Below are positions 1-10,537 of a stretch of 32,963 bases of DNA, piece after piece. A program made the position numbers and the translations under genes. Source of the DNA: an uncultured Bilophila sp. (GTDB taxonomy: Bacteria > Desulfobacterota > Desulfovibrionia > Desulfovibrionales > Desulfovibrionaceae); NCBI GenBank assembly GCA_902373525.1, contig CABKMN010000022.1, positions 1 to 32,963 of the forward strand, given 5' to 3'. A model generated the notes under the pieces. It was not told the DNA's origin, did no database searches, and worked only from the letters and a program-made list of their open reading frames with translations. How positions within the stretch are numbered: position 1 is the first letter of the stretch; each line of letters begins with the position of its first letter.

Positions 1-4
1 GTGT

Positions 5-56
5 GGGGGAGGGGAGAGGGGACCCTTCTCCAGAAGGGTCCCCTCTCCCCTCCCCC
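5..56. terminator. Perfect long hairpin downstream of glk
   Basis: Positions 5-29 and 32-56 are perfect inverted repeats (25-bp arms, 2-nt loop), purine-rich on one side and pyrimidine-rich on the other. It lies 17 nt beyond the stop of the minus-strand glucokinase gene, so it probably acts as a terminator or mRNA end. There is no clear T-run. A sister hairpin with the same core (GAGAGGGGACC...TTCT) ends the window at 32932-32963, which suggests a dispersed family of intergenic hairpins. Confidence 0.6.
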
Positions 57-73
57 GCATGCTCCCCTCTCCG

Positions 74-1027
74 TCATTCCTCAAGCATCCGTGCCCCTAT
101 CCATGCGGAACCCCAGAGGCCGCTGGCGAGATCGGCGTAGCGGCGTACCGGAATCCGGCGGAGCAGGGCGCTGTGGGGCGAATCGTAGAAGGATTCCCGG
201 AACGCGTCGCAACCGACCACCAGCGGATTCCGCATGGCGATGCCGCCGGTGACGAACAAGCCGCCCGTGCACAGCGTGGACAACGCCCAGTTCCGGCAGG
301 CCCGCCCGTAGAACCGGGCGTACCAACGCAGCGTCTCCGTTTCCGAAACAAGGGCTTCGGCGGCGATTTCGTGCGCCTCCCGGCGCTCGCCGGTGAGAAA
401 ACGGTGGAGCAGACACAGCCCGCGCCCGGTCAGCACGTCGTCACCCCGTAGATAGGTCAGGCCAAGCGATCCGGCGGCGAAGGCTTCAAAGGCGGCCTCC
501 TCCCTGCCTGCGAAGGGGAAGGCGACGTGTCCCCCTTCGGCGGGAAGCGGCATCCAGACGTTTCGGCTATCCCGGATCAGAGAAGCCGTGCCCAATCCCG
601 TGCCCGCGCCGATAATGCCGATGGGGCCGGTCGGGGAGGCTTCCGAGGAGGGCAGGATGCAGGGGGCCTCCTCGCCCACGCGCGTCAGGCAGGCGCAGGC
701 TTCGGCCATGAAATCGTTCACCAGCCGACAGGCGCGGAGGCCGTAGCGTTCCCGCGCGCGGGAGAGGTCCACTTCAAGGGGCGCGTTGGTCAGCCGGGCT
801 TTCAGGCCGCCGGAAACGGGACCGGCCATGCCGAGCACGAACGCGTCGGCGGTCGCGGGACGGCGTTCCAGAAGCGTTTCGCAGGCGGCGAGCAGGGCGT
901 CGGTGTCCGGGAGCGTCGCCGTTGCGCGGCGTTCCGCCCGGTGCAGGGCGAGGACGCCGTTTTCCAGCGTAAAACCGGCAAACCGGCAGTTGGTGCCCCC
1001 GAGATCGACGGCGATGATGTACGGCAT
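74..1027 (-). CDS. glk: Glucokinase (Glk family)
   Basis: A 317-residue protein of the usual size for proteobacterial glucokinase, which phosphorylates glucose with ATP in the cytoplasm at the entry to glycolysis. The N-terminal phosphate-binding motif DLGGTNCRFA is at residues 8-17. A second glycine-rich loop, GAGTGLGTA, and the sugar-contacting PAEGGHVAFP follow in the middle of the protein, and a late TGGIA motif completes the ASKHA-fold set. AAGGAG lies 8 nt before the ATG, which supports this start. The gene stands alone, divergent from the DUF2325 gene and separated from it by about 220 bp that include a Fur-like box. Another hexose kinase specificity is possible, but the family is clear. 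Confidence 0.9.
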   Translation of the reverse strand: MPYIIAVDLGGTNCRFAGFTLENGVLALHRAERRATATLPDTDALLAACETLLERRPATADAFVLGMAGPVSGGLKARLTNAPLEVDLSRARERYGLRACRLVNDFMAEACACLTRVGEEAPCILPSSEASPTGPIGIIGAGTGLGTASLIRDSRNVWMPLPAEGGHVAFPFAGREEAAFEAFAAGSLGLTYLRGDDVLTGRGLCLLHRFLTGERREAHEIAAEALVSETETLRWYARFYGRACRNWALSTLCTGGLFVTGGIAMRNPLVVGCDAFRESFYDSPHSALLRRIPVRRYADLASGLWGSAWIGARMLEE

Positions 1028-1196
1028 GATGGACTCTCCTTACAGGGACGCCGGGAGCGGCTTTTGCGTAAAGTATGCCGCCAAGCGGAGGAGGAGACAA
1101 GTGGAAAGCTCTTTTTTCGGCGGGTTGCCGGTGGGAGCGGCGGGGCGGTCCGCCGAGGCCGGAGAAAAGGGGGACAAAAAATCGTATTATTGATCT

Positions 1197-1211
1197 TGAC
1201 TTTCATTTTCA
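1197..1211. promoter_or_regulatory. Putative Fur box upstream of the DUF2325 gene
   Basis: TGACTTTCATTTTCA matches 12 of 15 positions of the TGAAAATnATTTTCA-type Fur operator described for Desulfovibrio. On the minus strand it reads as GAAAAT/GAAAGT hexamers, like the boxes at 3330 and 15798. It lies 40 nt before the DUF2325 start codon, in an AT-rich patch within otherwise GC-rich DNA. Confidence 0.55.
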
Positions 1212-1250
1212 TATACGGCACAACGAATCCCAACAGAACGGAGTAAAGCC

Positions 1251-2459
1251 ATGTGTTGCCTGCATCAGGAACAGAAAGAATGCATTGTGTCGCGTCTGGC
1301 GTCGCCCGCAGCGCGGGGCGTTCACGGTATCTGGGAAGCGGACGAACTGTTCAGGTGTCCGCTTGTCGGTATCGGTCTGACCTTCACCGAGCAGAAGCGG
1401 CTGCTGAAAACGATGTCGCTGCCGCCGGTGGAGCCGACGCCCTTTGAACTTCACGAACTGTTCGTCAATGCCGCCTCCACGGAAAACCCCCTTTCGCGGA
1501 AGGTGAGCCAGTTGCTCCGCCGCAAGTATGAGCGCGAAGCGGCTCCCCTGCGGGAGGTGGACGAAGAAACCTTCCTCGCCCGATGGAAAACGGCTTTTGC
1601 CGACGGGCAGTATGCCGCGTTCCTCTGGGCCGCCGCCACGCGGGGCGATCTTTCGGACGATGCCCGGCGCACGCTGTACAGCGCGGTCCATATGACGATG
1701 CACGGCGCCGCAGAGGAGCGGATGCTTCTGCGGCAACGCCTTGCGGAGCTGGAGCGGAAGAACGCGCAGCAGGCCAACCGCATCCGGACGTTGAAGGAAA
1801 GGGAAACGTCCCTCCGGGACGAGATGAGCCGGCTTGAAGAGGCCAGACGGATTCAGGCGCAGGAAAACGTTGCCCTTCGGGATGAACGGAACCGTCTGCG
1901 GGCCGATCTCGAAGCGTTCTACGAGGCCTCGCCCGCGCTGTGGGAGCTCAGGGGCCCCGAGCTGGAAGCCGAAAACGCGACGCTCCGGGATTCCCTCGAA
2001 ACCATAAGCAAACGGTTCGCCGCCCAACAGGAACTGGTGCAGTCGCTGCTCAAGCAGAACAGAGCGTCTTTTGACGACGGGCTACTCATGGATTCGGGAA
2101 GCTGTTGCGATCGGGCCTGCGACGAGAGCTGTCCTTCCTTTGATTTGTGCCGGAAACGGGTTCTCATCGTCGGCGGCGTCGAGCGGATGGAACCGCTGTA
2201 CCGCGAATTCATCGAAGGCGGGGGCGGCGTTCTCGACTACCACAACGGCTCGCTTCAGAGCGGCGCCCGCCAGCTTGAGCGGAGCCTCAGGCGGGCCGAC
2301 ATCATCCTGTGCCCCGTGAATTGCAACAGCCACGGAGCCTGCATCAAAGTAAAGAATTTGGCGAAAAAACATAAGAAAACATTTTATATGCTGCCTAACG
2401 GAAGCCTGAGCACCATCTCGCGGCTTCTGGGAGGCGCGACCGAAGGAGAATCGGCATGA
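1251..2459 (+). CDS. DUF2325 domain protein with central coiled coil
   Basis: A 402-residue soluble protein of unknown function. Residues about 155-275 are a charged heptad-like coiled coil (ELERKNAQQANRIRTLKERE and onward). A cysteine cluster follows at about 283-300 (CC-x3-C-x3-C-x5-C). The C-terminal 100 residues match the DUF2325 pattern: RVLIVGG near the start, ADIILCPVNCNSHGAC, then a KK-rich strand and FYMLPNGSLS. The start is supported by GGAG 8 nt upstream. The next gene overlaps the stop (ATGA), so the two are co-translated. A Fur-like box upstream and flavodoxin and fur downstream place it in an iron-responsive unit. Cys-rich patches suggest metal or redox sensing, which is inference only. 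Confidence 0.8.
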   Translation: MCCLHQEQKECIVSRLASPAARGVHGIWEADELFRCPLVGIGLTFTEQKRLLKTMSLPPVEPTPFELHELFVNAASTENPLSRKVSQLLRRKYEREAAPLREVDEETFLARWKTAFADGQYAAFLWAAATRGDLSDDARRTLYSAVHMTMHGAAEERMLLRQRLAELERKNAQQANRIRTLKERETSLRDEMSRLEEARRIQAQENVALRDERNRLRADLEAFYEASPALWELRGPELEAENATLRDSLETISKRFAAQQELVQSLLKQNRASFDDGLLMDSGSCCDRACDESCPSFDLCRKRVLIVGGVERMEPLYREFIEGGGGVLDYHNGSLQSGARQLERSLRRADIILCPVNCNSHGACIKVKNLAKKHKKTFYMLPNGSLSTISRLLGGATEGESA

Positions 2460-2839
2460 GCGCGGATTTCCAGATGCTGTTCCGGCACAACAACGACAAC
2501 CTGCACGTTCGGATGCTCGGCGTTTTCGACGGCAATTCCGCCCACGAGCTGTTGAACCTGTTCCTGCGGGAATACCGCAGCGGCGGCAGGGTGTTCGTGG
2601 ATACGGCGGGCGTCCGCGAGGTGATGCCGTTCGGCAGCAAGGTGCTGCAGGCCCGGCTGTGCCAGACGCCGGTTCCCGCGTCCCAGCTTTTCTTCAAGGG
2701 CGAAAAGGGATTTCGCATCGCGCCCTCCGGGAGCCGGGTGCTCGTCGTGCCGCAAAAGAAAAAGAAGGAAGGCTGTTGCGGCACGTGCGCCCATTGCGCG
2801 TGCCACGGTAGTCATGCGCATCACGACCACGAACACTAA
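2456..2839 (+). CDS. Small STAS-like protein with Cys/His-rich tail
   Basis: A 127-residue protein I cannot assign firmly. Residues 15-70 have the alternating pattern of a STAS/anti-sigma-antagonist fold: a strand, HELLNLFLREYRSGG helix, then RVFVDTAGVREVMPFGSKVL, where the usual serine region is replaced by MPFGS. After a KKKK linker, the last 21 residues (107-127) contain five Cys and seven His, a probable metal-binding tail. ATG overlaps the preceding stop and AAGGAG precedes it, so it is translationally coupled to the DUF2325 protein. Position between DUF2325 and flavodoxin suggests an iron or other metal response. It could instead be a metal-storage or chaperone protein; the STAS resemblance is by eye only. 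Confidence 0.65.
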   Translation: MSADFQMLFRHNNDNLHVRMLGVFDGNSAHELLNLFLREYRSGGRVFVDTAGVREVMPFGSKVLQARLCQTPVPASQLFFKGEKGFRIAPSGSRVLVVPQKKKKEGCCGTCAHCACHGSHAHHDHEH

Positions 2840-2857
2840 CCCATCAGGAGCCTTTTC

Positions 2858-3310
2858 ATGAGTCGTATTCTTCTTGTCTACGGGTCCACGACCGGCAATA
2901 CGGCGGGCGTCGCCGAGGCGCTCGGCGAGCAGTTCAGGGCGGCCGGTCACGAGGTCGAGGTTGAGGACGCCGCCGCCGCGACGCCCGACGGCCTGTGCGA
3001 GGGCCGGGACGCCGTGCTGTTCGGCTGCTCCGCGTGGGGGACCGACGAAGTGGAATTGCAGACGGATTTTGAGCCGCTGTTCGAGGCGTTTGATCGGATC
3101 GGCGTCAAGGGCGTGAAGACCGCCTGCTTCGCCTCCGGAGACAGCGGGTTCGAGCATTTCTGCGGTGCGGTGGACGTCATTGAGGCCCGTCTGCACGAAC
3201 TGGGCGGCGTGCAGGTGCTGGAAGGGCTGAAGCTCGACGGCGATCTCTCGGCCAATCAGGCTGAAGTCGAAGAGTGGGGCAAGCGTTTCCTCGCGGAACT
3301 CGCCAAATGA
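2858..3310 (+). CDS. Flavodoxin (short-chain, Desulfovibrio type)
   Basis: A 150-residue protein nearly the size of the D. vulgaris flavodoxin. The FMN phosphate loop GSTTGNT is at residues 9-15. The 60s loop (GCSAWGTDEVELQTDF) supplies the tryptophan that packs on the flavin. The later loop SGDSGFEHFCGAVD matches the 95-100 region, except that the usual Tyr after the DS is Phe. Flavodoxin replaces ferredoxin as a low-potential one-electron carrier when iron is scarce. This fits its place after two Fur-linked genes and before fur. SD AGGAG is 8 nt upstream. A 19-nt gap to the previous gene suggests one operon. Confidence 0.92.
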   Translation: MSRILLVYGSTTGNTAGVAEALGEQFRAAGHEVEVEDAAAATPDGLCEGRDAVLFGCSAWGTDEVELQTDFEPLFEAFDRIGVKGVKTACFASGDSGFEHFCGAVDVIEARLHELGGVQVLEGLKLDGDLSANQAEVEEWGKRFLAELAK

Positions 3311-3329
3311 TTTTTGATCATACATATAT

Positions 3330-3344
3330 TGAAAATGAAAATCA
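3330..3344. promoter_or_regulatory. Putative Fur box upstream of the fur-like gene
   Basis: TGAAAATGAAAATCA consists of two direct GAAAAT hexamers followed by CA, and matches 12 of 15 positions of the Desulfovibrio-type Fur consensus. It sits in an AT-rich 60-bp stretch between flavodoxin and the Fur-family gene, consistent with autoregulation. Confidence 0.55.
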
Positions 3345-3461
3345 AATATAATAGAAGCTGATCCGGCGCGAGCCCACGGCAGGGATTCCCCGCATGGCGA
3401 ATGTATGCGGGGAACCTTGCCGCAAAAGGACGGGAAAGCCGTTCAGACAAGGATGGGAAGC

Positions 3462-3953
3462 ATGTCCGGCAAGATGGAACGTGATCAGGAAGCCGTGTTC
3501 GGCCGTTTTCTGCGGGGAAAGGGATGTCACCACACGCAGCAGCGGCGGGCCATCGCCTCTCTTTTTTTTAGAGAAGACGGCCATCTGACCATCGAGGAAC
3601 TGTACGTCAGGGTTCACGCGGAAGACCCCACGGTGGGGCAGTCCACGGTATACCGCACCATGAAGCTGTTATGCGAATCCGGGCTTGCCAGAGAGGTTTC
3701 TTTCGGCGGCGGCGTGGTCCGTTACGAACGGGCCCGCGACTGGCACCACGATCACCTCATCTGCGAGCGGTGCGGGCGAAGCCTTGAGGTTGTCGATCCC
3801 GACATCGAGGTTTTGCAGGAAAGCCTTGTCCGCAAGTACGGCTTCATTCCTACGCAGCACCGTCTGTACCTGTACGGCGTCTGTCCCGAATGTCTTTCCG
3901 CGGAGCGATCCGCTTCAAAAGAGCCTGTAAAAAAGAGCCGTTCCGTTTCCTGA
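3462..3953 (+). CDS. fur: Fur family metalloregulator
   Basis: A 163-residue winged-helix repressor. The N-terminal HTH includes TIEELYVRV and the recognition helix QSTVYRTMKLLCESGL. The C-terminal half carries the metal ligands of Fur: HHDHLICERCG (His cluster plus CxxC), then a late GFIPTQHRLYLYGVCPEC with the second CxxC. I chose ATG 3462 because AGGA sits 8 nt before it; the upstream in-frame ATGs lack a good SD. A Fur-like box lies about 120 bp upstream, and Fur-like boxes occur before several iron genes in the window, so true Fur is more likely than PerR or Zur. The last 15 residues are a charged tail outside the core fold. Confidence 0.85.
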   Translation: MSGKMERDQEAVFGRFLRGKGCHHTQQRRAIASLFFREDGHLTIEELYVRVHAEDPTVGQSTVYRTMKLLCESGLAREVSFGGGVVRYERARDWHHDHLICERCGRSLEVVDPDIEVLQESLVRKYGFIPTQHRLYLYGVCPECLSAERSASKEPVKKSRSVS

Positions 3954-3966
3954 TCGCAAAAAACGG

Positions 3967-3994
3967 TTGACAGATCGGGCCGGACTGGTTACAT
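3967..3994 (+). promoter_or_regulatory. Putative sigma70 promoter of the heme operon
   Basis: TTGACA (3967-3972) and TTACAT (3989-3994) are separated by 16 bp. They lie about 70 bp before the hutW start and just upstream of the palindrome at 4005-4026, so a repressor bound there would block early transcription. Confidence 0.45.
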
Positions 3995-4004
3995 CTGCGG
4001 CCAC

Positions 4005-4026
4005 AAAGTTTGATTGATAAAACTTA
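4005..4026. promoter_or_regulatory. 22-bp palindromic operator, copy 1 (heme operon)
   Basis: Left arm AAAGTTTGAT and right arm ATAAAACTTA are separated by 2 bp; 8 of 10 positions pair with the ideal inverted arm. The same left arm and spacing recur at 15482-15503 upstream of the MATE-dtxR unit. It lies 40 nt before the hutW start, downstream of the putative promoter. A DtxR-family repressor is the likely binder. Confidence 0.55.
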
Positions 4027-4065
4027 ATACCATCGAATACACTTTCAAATGGTTCCGGAGGGGTC

Positions 4066-5456
4066 ATGAATGAAGAGCGATTGGAAAAAAGCCTTTCGTC
4101 CGAACAGGAGCGGATAGGGCAGTACGCTCCGGTCGAAGGGCTTGAGCGGTATTTCGCCAAGGAGGGCGTCGATCCGTTGCCGCATGCGTTTGACGGCAAG
4201 ATCGCCGTGCATCCCGGCCTCGGCGGCTCGGGCGTGGAGAAACGCGATTTCGACGCGACGCTGGAACCGCTGCTGGCGAAGCCGAGGCGCGGAAAGTCCG
4301 TGGCCTACATCCATGTGCCGTTCTGCGAAACGCATTGCCTGTACTGCGGGTTCTACAACAAGGCCTACCGCGGCGACGAAAGCCGCCTCTATGCGGACGC
4401 GCTCATTCAGGAGCTGCGGTTGTGGCGGGGGAAGGCGGGGCAGGACGCCGGGCCGGTGCATGCCGTGTACATGGGCGGAGGCACGCCCACGGCGCTGGAG
4501 GCGGACGACATCCGCCGCATCCTGAAGGAAGTCCGCGCCGTGCTGCCGCTCGCCAACGATTGCGAGATCACGGTGGAAGGGCGGCTGTCGAATTTCGGGC
4601 CGGAGAAGATGGAAGCCTGCTTCGAGGGCGGCGCGAACCGGTTTTCCCTCGGGGTGCAGAGTTTCGACACGGAAATCCGGCAGGCGATGGGCCGGGTGTC
4701 CGACCGCGACACGCTGATCCGGCAGCTTCAATTGTTGCAGAGCTACGATCAGGCCGCGGTCATCGTGGACCTCATTTACGGGTTCCCCATGCAGACGATG
4801 GACCGCTGGCTGGCGGACATCGCCACGGCCCAGTCCCTCCGACTCGACGGCGCGGACTGCTACCAGCTTAATGTGTACCGGAATACGCCGCTCGCCAAGG
4901 CCATCGAGAGCGGGCGGCTCCCCGCCGGGGCGGACATCCCCATGCAGTCGGCCATGTTCGCCGCCGGGGTCAAGGCGATGGAAAAGGCGTTCTACCGCCG
5001 CCTGTCCATCAGCCACTGGGCGCGGACGTCGCGGGAACGCAATCTGTACAACCTGTACGTCAAGGGGCGCGCCCACTGTCTGGCGTTCGGTCCGGGCGCG
5101 GGCGGCAATCTGGACGGGTTCTTCTATCTGAACCAGTCGGACTACCGCGCGTGGCAGGAAGACGTCCGGGCCGGACGCAAGCCCATTGCGATGTTGTTCC
5201 GCCCGTTCCCGCAGGGCAAGCTGTTCAAGGCGGTTGCCGAGGGGATGGAGCAGGGATGGCTGGACCTGTCGGGTCTGGAAGCGGCCTACGGCGTCCCGCT
5301 GGGCACCTTGTGGAGGCCGGTGCTCGAACAGTGGGAGCGCGCGGGACTCGTCGAACGGGACGGGGCCGCCGTGGTGCTCACGCTCGCCGGGCAGTTCTGG
5401 CAGGTGAATCTTTCACAACTGTTGCTTGAGTATCTCAAGCGGTCTTTGGAGGTCTG

Positions 5457-5457
<1 letters not shown>
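4066..5457 (+). CDS. hutW: HutW/ChuW-type radical SAM heme-opening methyltransferase
   Basis: A 463-residue HemN-like protein. The radical SAM triad CETHCLYC is at residues 87-94 (Cys87, 91, 94), followed by YMGGGTPT and the VEGRLSNFGPEKM and FSLGVQSFDTEIRQAMGR motifs. The C-terminal third is the winged-helix-like HemN tail. ChuW/HutW enzymes open the heme ring anaerobically to release iron. The distinction from coproporphyrinogen dehydrogenase rests on context: the TonB receptor start overlaps its stop (TGATG), and hutX and a flavodoxin lie downstream. SD GGAGG lies 5 nt before the ATG. The operon is preceded by a sigma70-like promoter and a 22-bp palindrome. Confidence 0.85.
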
Positions 5458-7601
<2,144 letters not shown>

Positions 7602-7628
7602 TTTCACGGGAAGCGCAGGCTTCAATAT

Positions 7629-7643
7629 TGAAATTGAATTTCA
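7629..7643. promoter_or_regulatory. Fur box upstream of the ECF transporter genes
   Basis: TGAAATTGAATTTCA is a perfect 15-bp palindrome about the central G and matches 13 of 15 positions of the Desulfovibrio-type Fur consensus. AT-rich flanks include TATAAT at 7646-7651, a candidate -10. It lies 113 nt before the S-component start, so the transporter genes can be transcribed apart from hutW and the receptor gene. Confidence 0.65.
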
Positions 7644-7741
7644 TTTATAATATCAACAAATCACTCTTTCCGGCATGCCCGGGGTGGGCCGGCCGCGCGG
7701 TTTCCTTCCTCGCCGCGCGGCCCCGGAAGGAGGAAGGACTG

Positions 7742-8299
7742 ATGATGCCTTTCGTTACGGAGCGCAACCGCCATTACTGGAGTGCGCAGGAACTGGTCGT
7801 CCTCGGCGTGTTCTCGGCCGCGGCCAAGCTCTCCACCCTGCTGGTCGCGCTGGTGGGGGGAGGGATGAACCCGGTGAGCCTGCTCGCCAAGAACCTCATC
7901 TTCACCACGCTGCTCGTGGTCATGCTCTACAAGGTCCGCAAGCCCGGGACGCTGGCTCTGTTCGTGCTCGTGAACATGCTCATCAGCATGCTCCTCCTCG
8001 GCGGCAGCGTGACCCTGCTTCCGGCCATGCTGCTGGCGGCTGGGTGCGCCGAAGCCGCCGTAGCCTGTTCCGGAGGGATGCGGAAGCCGTGGGCCCCCGT
8101 GCTCGGCGTCGCGGTGTACGACCTCACCTCGAAGGTGTTCTCGCTGGGCGTCTCGTGGCTGTTCATGCGTGAAAATCCGGCCTTGCTGTATGTGATCGTT
8201 CCCATTGTGGTCATCGGCTATGCGGGTTCGCTGTTCGGACTTTTTTCCGGCGTTCGCGCCGTGCGGGAGCTGCGCCATGCGGGCATTGTACGCAACTGA
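7742..8299 (+). CDS. ECF transporter S component (substrate-binding membrane subunit)
   Basis: A 185-residue hydrophobic protein with about six membrane spans, followed by a short basic cytoplasmic tail (RAVRELRHAG). Its length and the following T and A subunits fit an S component of the Trep_Strep/MptE-like kind; the family name is tentative. It would bind the substrate and pass it through the ECF module. I chose ATG 7742 (a second ATG follows at once) because AGGAGG lies 8 nt upstream; the longer frame would read through the Fur box. Its place between a TonB receptor with hutW and hutX makes heme or a heme product the likely substrate. It lacks recognisable CbiM/NikM features. Confidence 0.7.
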   Translation: MMPFVTERNRHYWSAQELVVLGVFSAAAKLSTLLVALVGGGMNPVSLLAKNLIFTTLLVVMLYKVRKPGTLALFVLVNMLISMLLLGGSVTLLPAMLLAAGCAEAAVACSGGMRKPWAPVLGVAVYDLTSKVFSLGVSWLFMRENPALLYVIVPIVVIGYAGSLFGLFSGVRAVRELRHAGIVRN

Positions 8300-9059
8300 C
8301 GGGCCCGTCTGGCACGGCGGGCTGCACGCCGCGGACACGCGGGCCAAGATGTTCGTCAGCCTGCTGGCGTCCGTGGTCACGGTGGCCCTGTCCGGGGTGG
8401 AGCCGCAGATGGTGCTTTTCGGCATGTCGCTGGTGTACGCCCTCGGGATGCGGCGTTTCCGCATCCTGCTGATCGGGTATGCCGCGCTCGTGGGCATGTC
8501 GCTGTTGGCGATGGGCTGCGCGTTGGGGATGCAACGGCTGATCCCGTCCATGCCTCCGTTTTCGGCGTCGTCGCTGATCGTGCCCTTCCTGCGCATGGCC
8601 ACGATGCTGAACGTGATTCTGCCGCTGGCCTTTTCCTGCCGGATACAGGGCCTGCTCACCGCGTTGAAGAGCTTGCGGCTGCCGTTTTGCCTCTACCTTC
8701 CGGCGGCGGTGATGATCCGGTTCATCCCCACCTTTCTGCATGACGTCAGACAGGTTTCGGAAACGCTGCGTATCCGGGGCTGGCGGATGACCCCGTGGAA
8801 CGCGTTCCGCCATCCGTTGCTGCTGACCCGGCTGCTGTTTACGCCGCTGCTGTTTCGTTCGCTGAAGACGTCCGAGGAACTCGGCATCGCCGCCGAGCTC
8901 AAGGGTCTCGGCTACGGCGACGGGATGCGCCCCTACCGCAAGCTGGTCTGGAAGACGGCGGATACGTGGCTGGTGTTCGCGGCCTGCTTCGTGGCGGCTG
9001 CGGCGGTGTTGTGCCAGTGCGCCGTGGGCTGGACGCCGCTGGAAGGGGGGATGCGCTGA
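8277..9059 (+). CDS. ecfT: ECF transporter transmembrane T component
   Basis: A 260-residue membrane protein with about five spans. It carries the two short EcfT coupling-helix motifs: SETLRIRGWR, and later EELGIAAELKGLGYG, a variant of the Ala-Arg-Gly signature. These helices dock onto the ATPase. I prefer ATG 8277 (GGGAG 7 nt upstream) over the longer frame; it overlaps the S-component gene by 23 bp. The stop overlaps the ATPase start (TGATG). The tight overlaps make a dedicated S-T-AA importer likely. Confidence 0.82.
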   Translation: MRALYATDGPVWHGGLHAADTRAKMFVSLLASVVTVALSGVEPQMVLFGMSLVYALGMRRFRILLIGYAALVGMSLLAMGCALGMQRLIPSMPPFSASSLIVPFLRMATMLNVILPLAFSCRIQGLLTALKSLRLPFCLYLPAAVMIRFIPTFLHDVRQVSETLRIRGWRMTPWNAFRHPLLLTRLLFTPLLFRSLKTSEELGIAAELKGLGYGDGMRPYRKLVWKTADTWLVFAACFVAAAAVLCQCAVGWTPLEGGMR

Positions 9060-10537
9060 TGATCCGTTTTGAAAACGTGACCTATACCTATCCGTTCCGG
9101 GAAACCCCGGCGGTTTCGGAAATTTCGTTCGAGGTGAAGCCCGGCGAGCTGGTGCTGTGCACCGGAGCCAGCGGGTGCGGCAAGTCCACCCTGATGCGCC
9201 TCGCCAACGGGCTGTGTCCCCACTATTTTCAGGGAACGCTGGAAGGCCGTGTCCTGATCGGCGGCGAGCCGACGGGCGCGCGGCCCATCAACGCCATCGC
9301 TCGTGAGGTCGGAACGCTTTTTCAGGACCCCGAACAGCAGTTTTTCGCCCTGAACGTCGAGGACGAGCTGGCCTTCGCCCACGAATGGCAGGGCGTCGCG
9401 CCCGAAACCATCGCCGCGAAGATCGAGGCGGCGGCGCGGGCGTTCCGCATCGGACCGATCCTGTCCTCGTCCATCCACGAACTTTCCGAAGGTCAGAAAC
9501 AGAAGGTCGGGCTGGCCTCGATCCTTTCGCAGGGACCGAAGGCGCTCATCCTCGACGAACCGAGCGCCAACCTCGACCCCGAGGCTACGGACGATCTGGC
9601 CCGCAAGCTCGTCGAACTCAAGGCGCAGGGCATGGCGATCCTCGTCGTGGATCACCGGCTGTACTGGCTGGAAGGGGTGGCGGATCGCGTGCTCGTCATG
9701 CGGGAAGGCCGGATTGCGGAGCGGGGCGGCTTTGCGGCGCTGTACGGAGACGGCCTGCGCGAGCGGTACGGCCTGCGTGCCGCCCGCGTGGACGACCCCC
9801 GGAAGTCGCTGCCGGACTGCGCGGCGGAACCGGAAGGAAATCGGAGCGGCCTGTCCGTATCCGGCCTGCGGTTCGCCTATTCCGGCAAGCCGCTCCTGTT
9901 CGACGACGCGGACGTGTCGGTTCCGGCGGGCGTGACCGCGCTCGTCGGGGACAACGGTACGGGCAAGACCACGCTCGCCCGTCTGCTCACCGGCCTGAAC
10001 GCCGCGCAGGCCGGACGGTTCGCCATCGGGGGCCGGTCGGTCCCGGCGGCGAAACTGCTTTCGAAGGTGGGCATCGTGCTCCAGAACGCCGATCACCAGC
10101 TCCACATGAAGACGGTGCGGCAGGAGCTTGAGGTCGGCCTGTCTCTGGCGGGACGCGACGCGGACGACGTTCCCGGCCTGCTGGAGCTGTTCGCGCTGGA
10201 AGGGCTGGCGGATCGGCACCCGCAGTCGCTTTCCGGCGGCGAAAAGCAGCGGCTCGTGATCGCCTGCGCCTTCGCCAAGCGCCCGGACGTGCTCATCCTT
10301 GACGAACCCACCAGCGGGCTCGACGGGCGCAACATGCGCCGCATCGCCGACGCGCTGGACCAGCTGGCCCGCCGGGGGGCCTGCGTCCTTGTGATTACCC
10401 ACGATCTCGAACTGATGGGGTTGTCCTGCACCCGAGCGCTGCGGCTGCCCCTCAAACCGGGACGGACGGAACCTTTGCCAAACGGGAGAACAAAAGATGA
10501 CGGAGACATGCTGTCGGACGACGGAAACGCTGCGTGA
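9059..10537 (+). CDS. ecfA: Fused tandem ECF ATPase (EcfA-EcfA')
   Basis: A 492-residue protein with two complete ABC ATPase halves. The first half has Walker A GASGCGKST (about 39-47), signature LSEGQKQK, Walker B ALILDEP and switch His in VVDHR. The second has Walker A GDNGTGKTT (about 298-306), signature LSGGEKQR, Walker B VLILDEP and switch His in ITHD. Such fused ATPases drive ECF importers with one S and one T subunit. The first-half signature has Glu in place of the usual Gly (LSEGQ), common in ECF ATPases. The ATG overlaps the ecfT stop; the 3' end overlaps hutX by 41 bp. Confidence 0.9.
   Translation: MIRFENVTYTYPFRETPAVSEISFEVKPGELVLCTGASGCGKSTLMRLANGLCPHYFQGTLEGRVLIGGEPTGARPINAIAREVGTLFQDPEQQFFALNVEDELAFAHEWQGVAPETIAAKIEAAARAFRIGPILSSSIHELSEGQKQKVGLASILSQGPKALILDEPSANLDPEATDDLARKLVELKAQGMAILVVDHRLYWLEGVADRVLVMREGRIAERGGFAALYGDGLRERYGLRAARVDDPRKSLPDCAAEPEGNRSGLSVSGLRFAYSGKPLLFDDADVSVPAGVTALVGDNGTGKTTLARLLTGLNAAQAGRFAIGGRSVPAAKLLSKVGIVLQNADHQLHMKTVRQELEVGLSLAGRDADDVPGLLELFALEGLADRHPQSLSGGEKQRLVIACAFAKRPDVLILDEPTSGLDGRNMRRIADALDQLARRGACVLVITHDLELMGLSCTRALRLPLKPGRTEPLPNGRTKDDGDMLSDDGNAA

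Noticed and set aside
7742..10537. ECF genes considered as a cobalt/nickel (CbiMQO-type) transporter
   Set aside because: The S protein lacks the N-terminal metal-binding features of CbiM/NikM, and the neighbours are heme genes.
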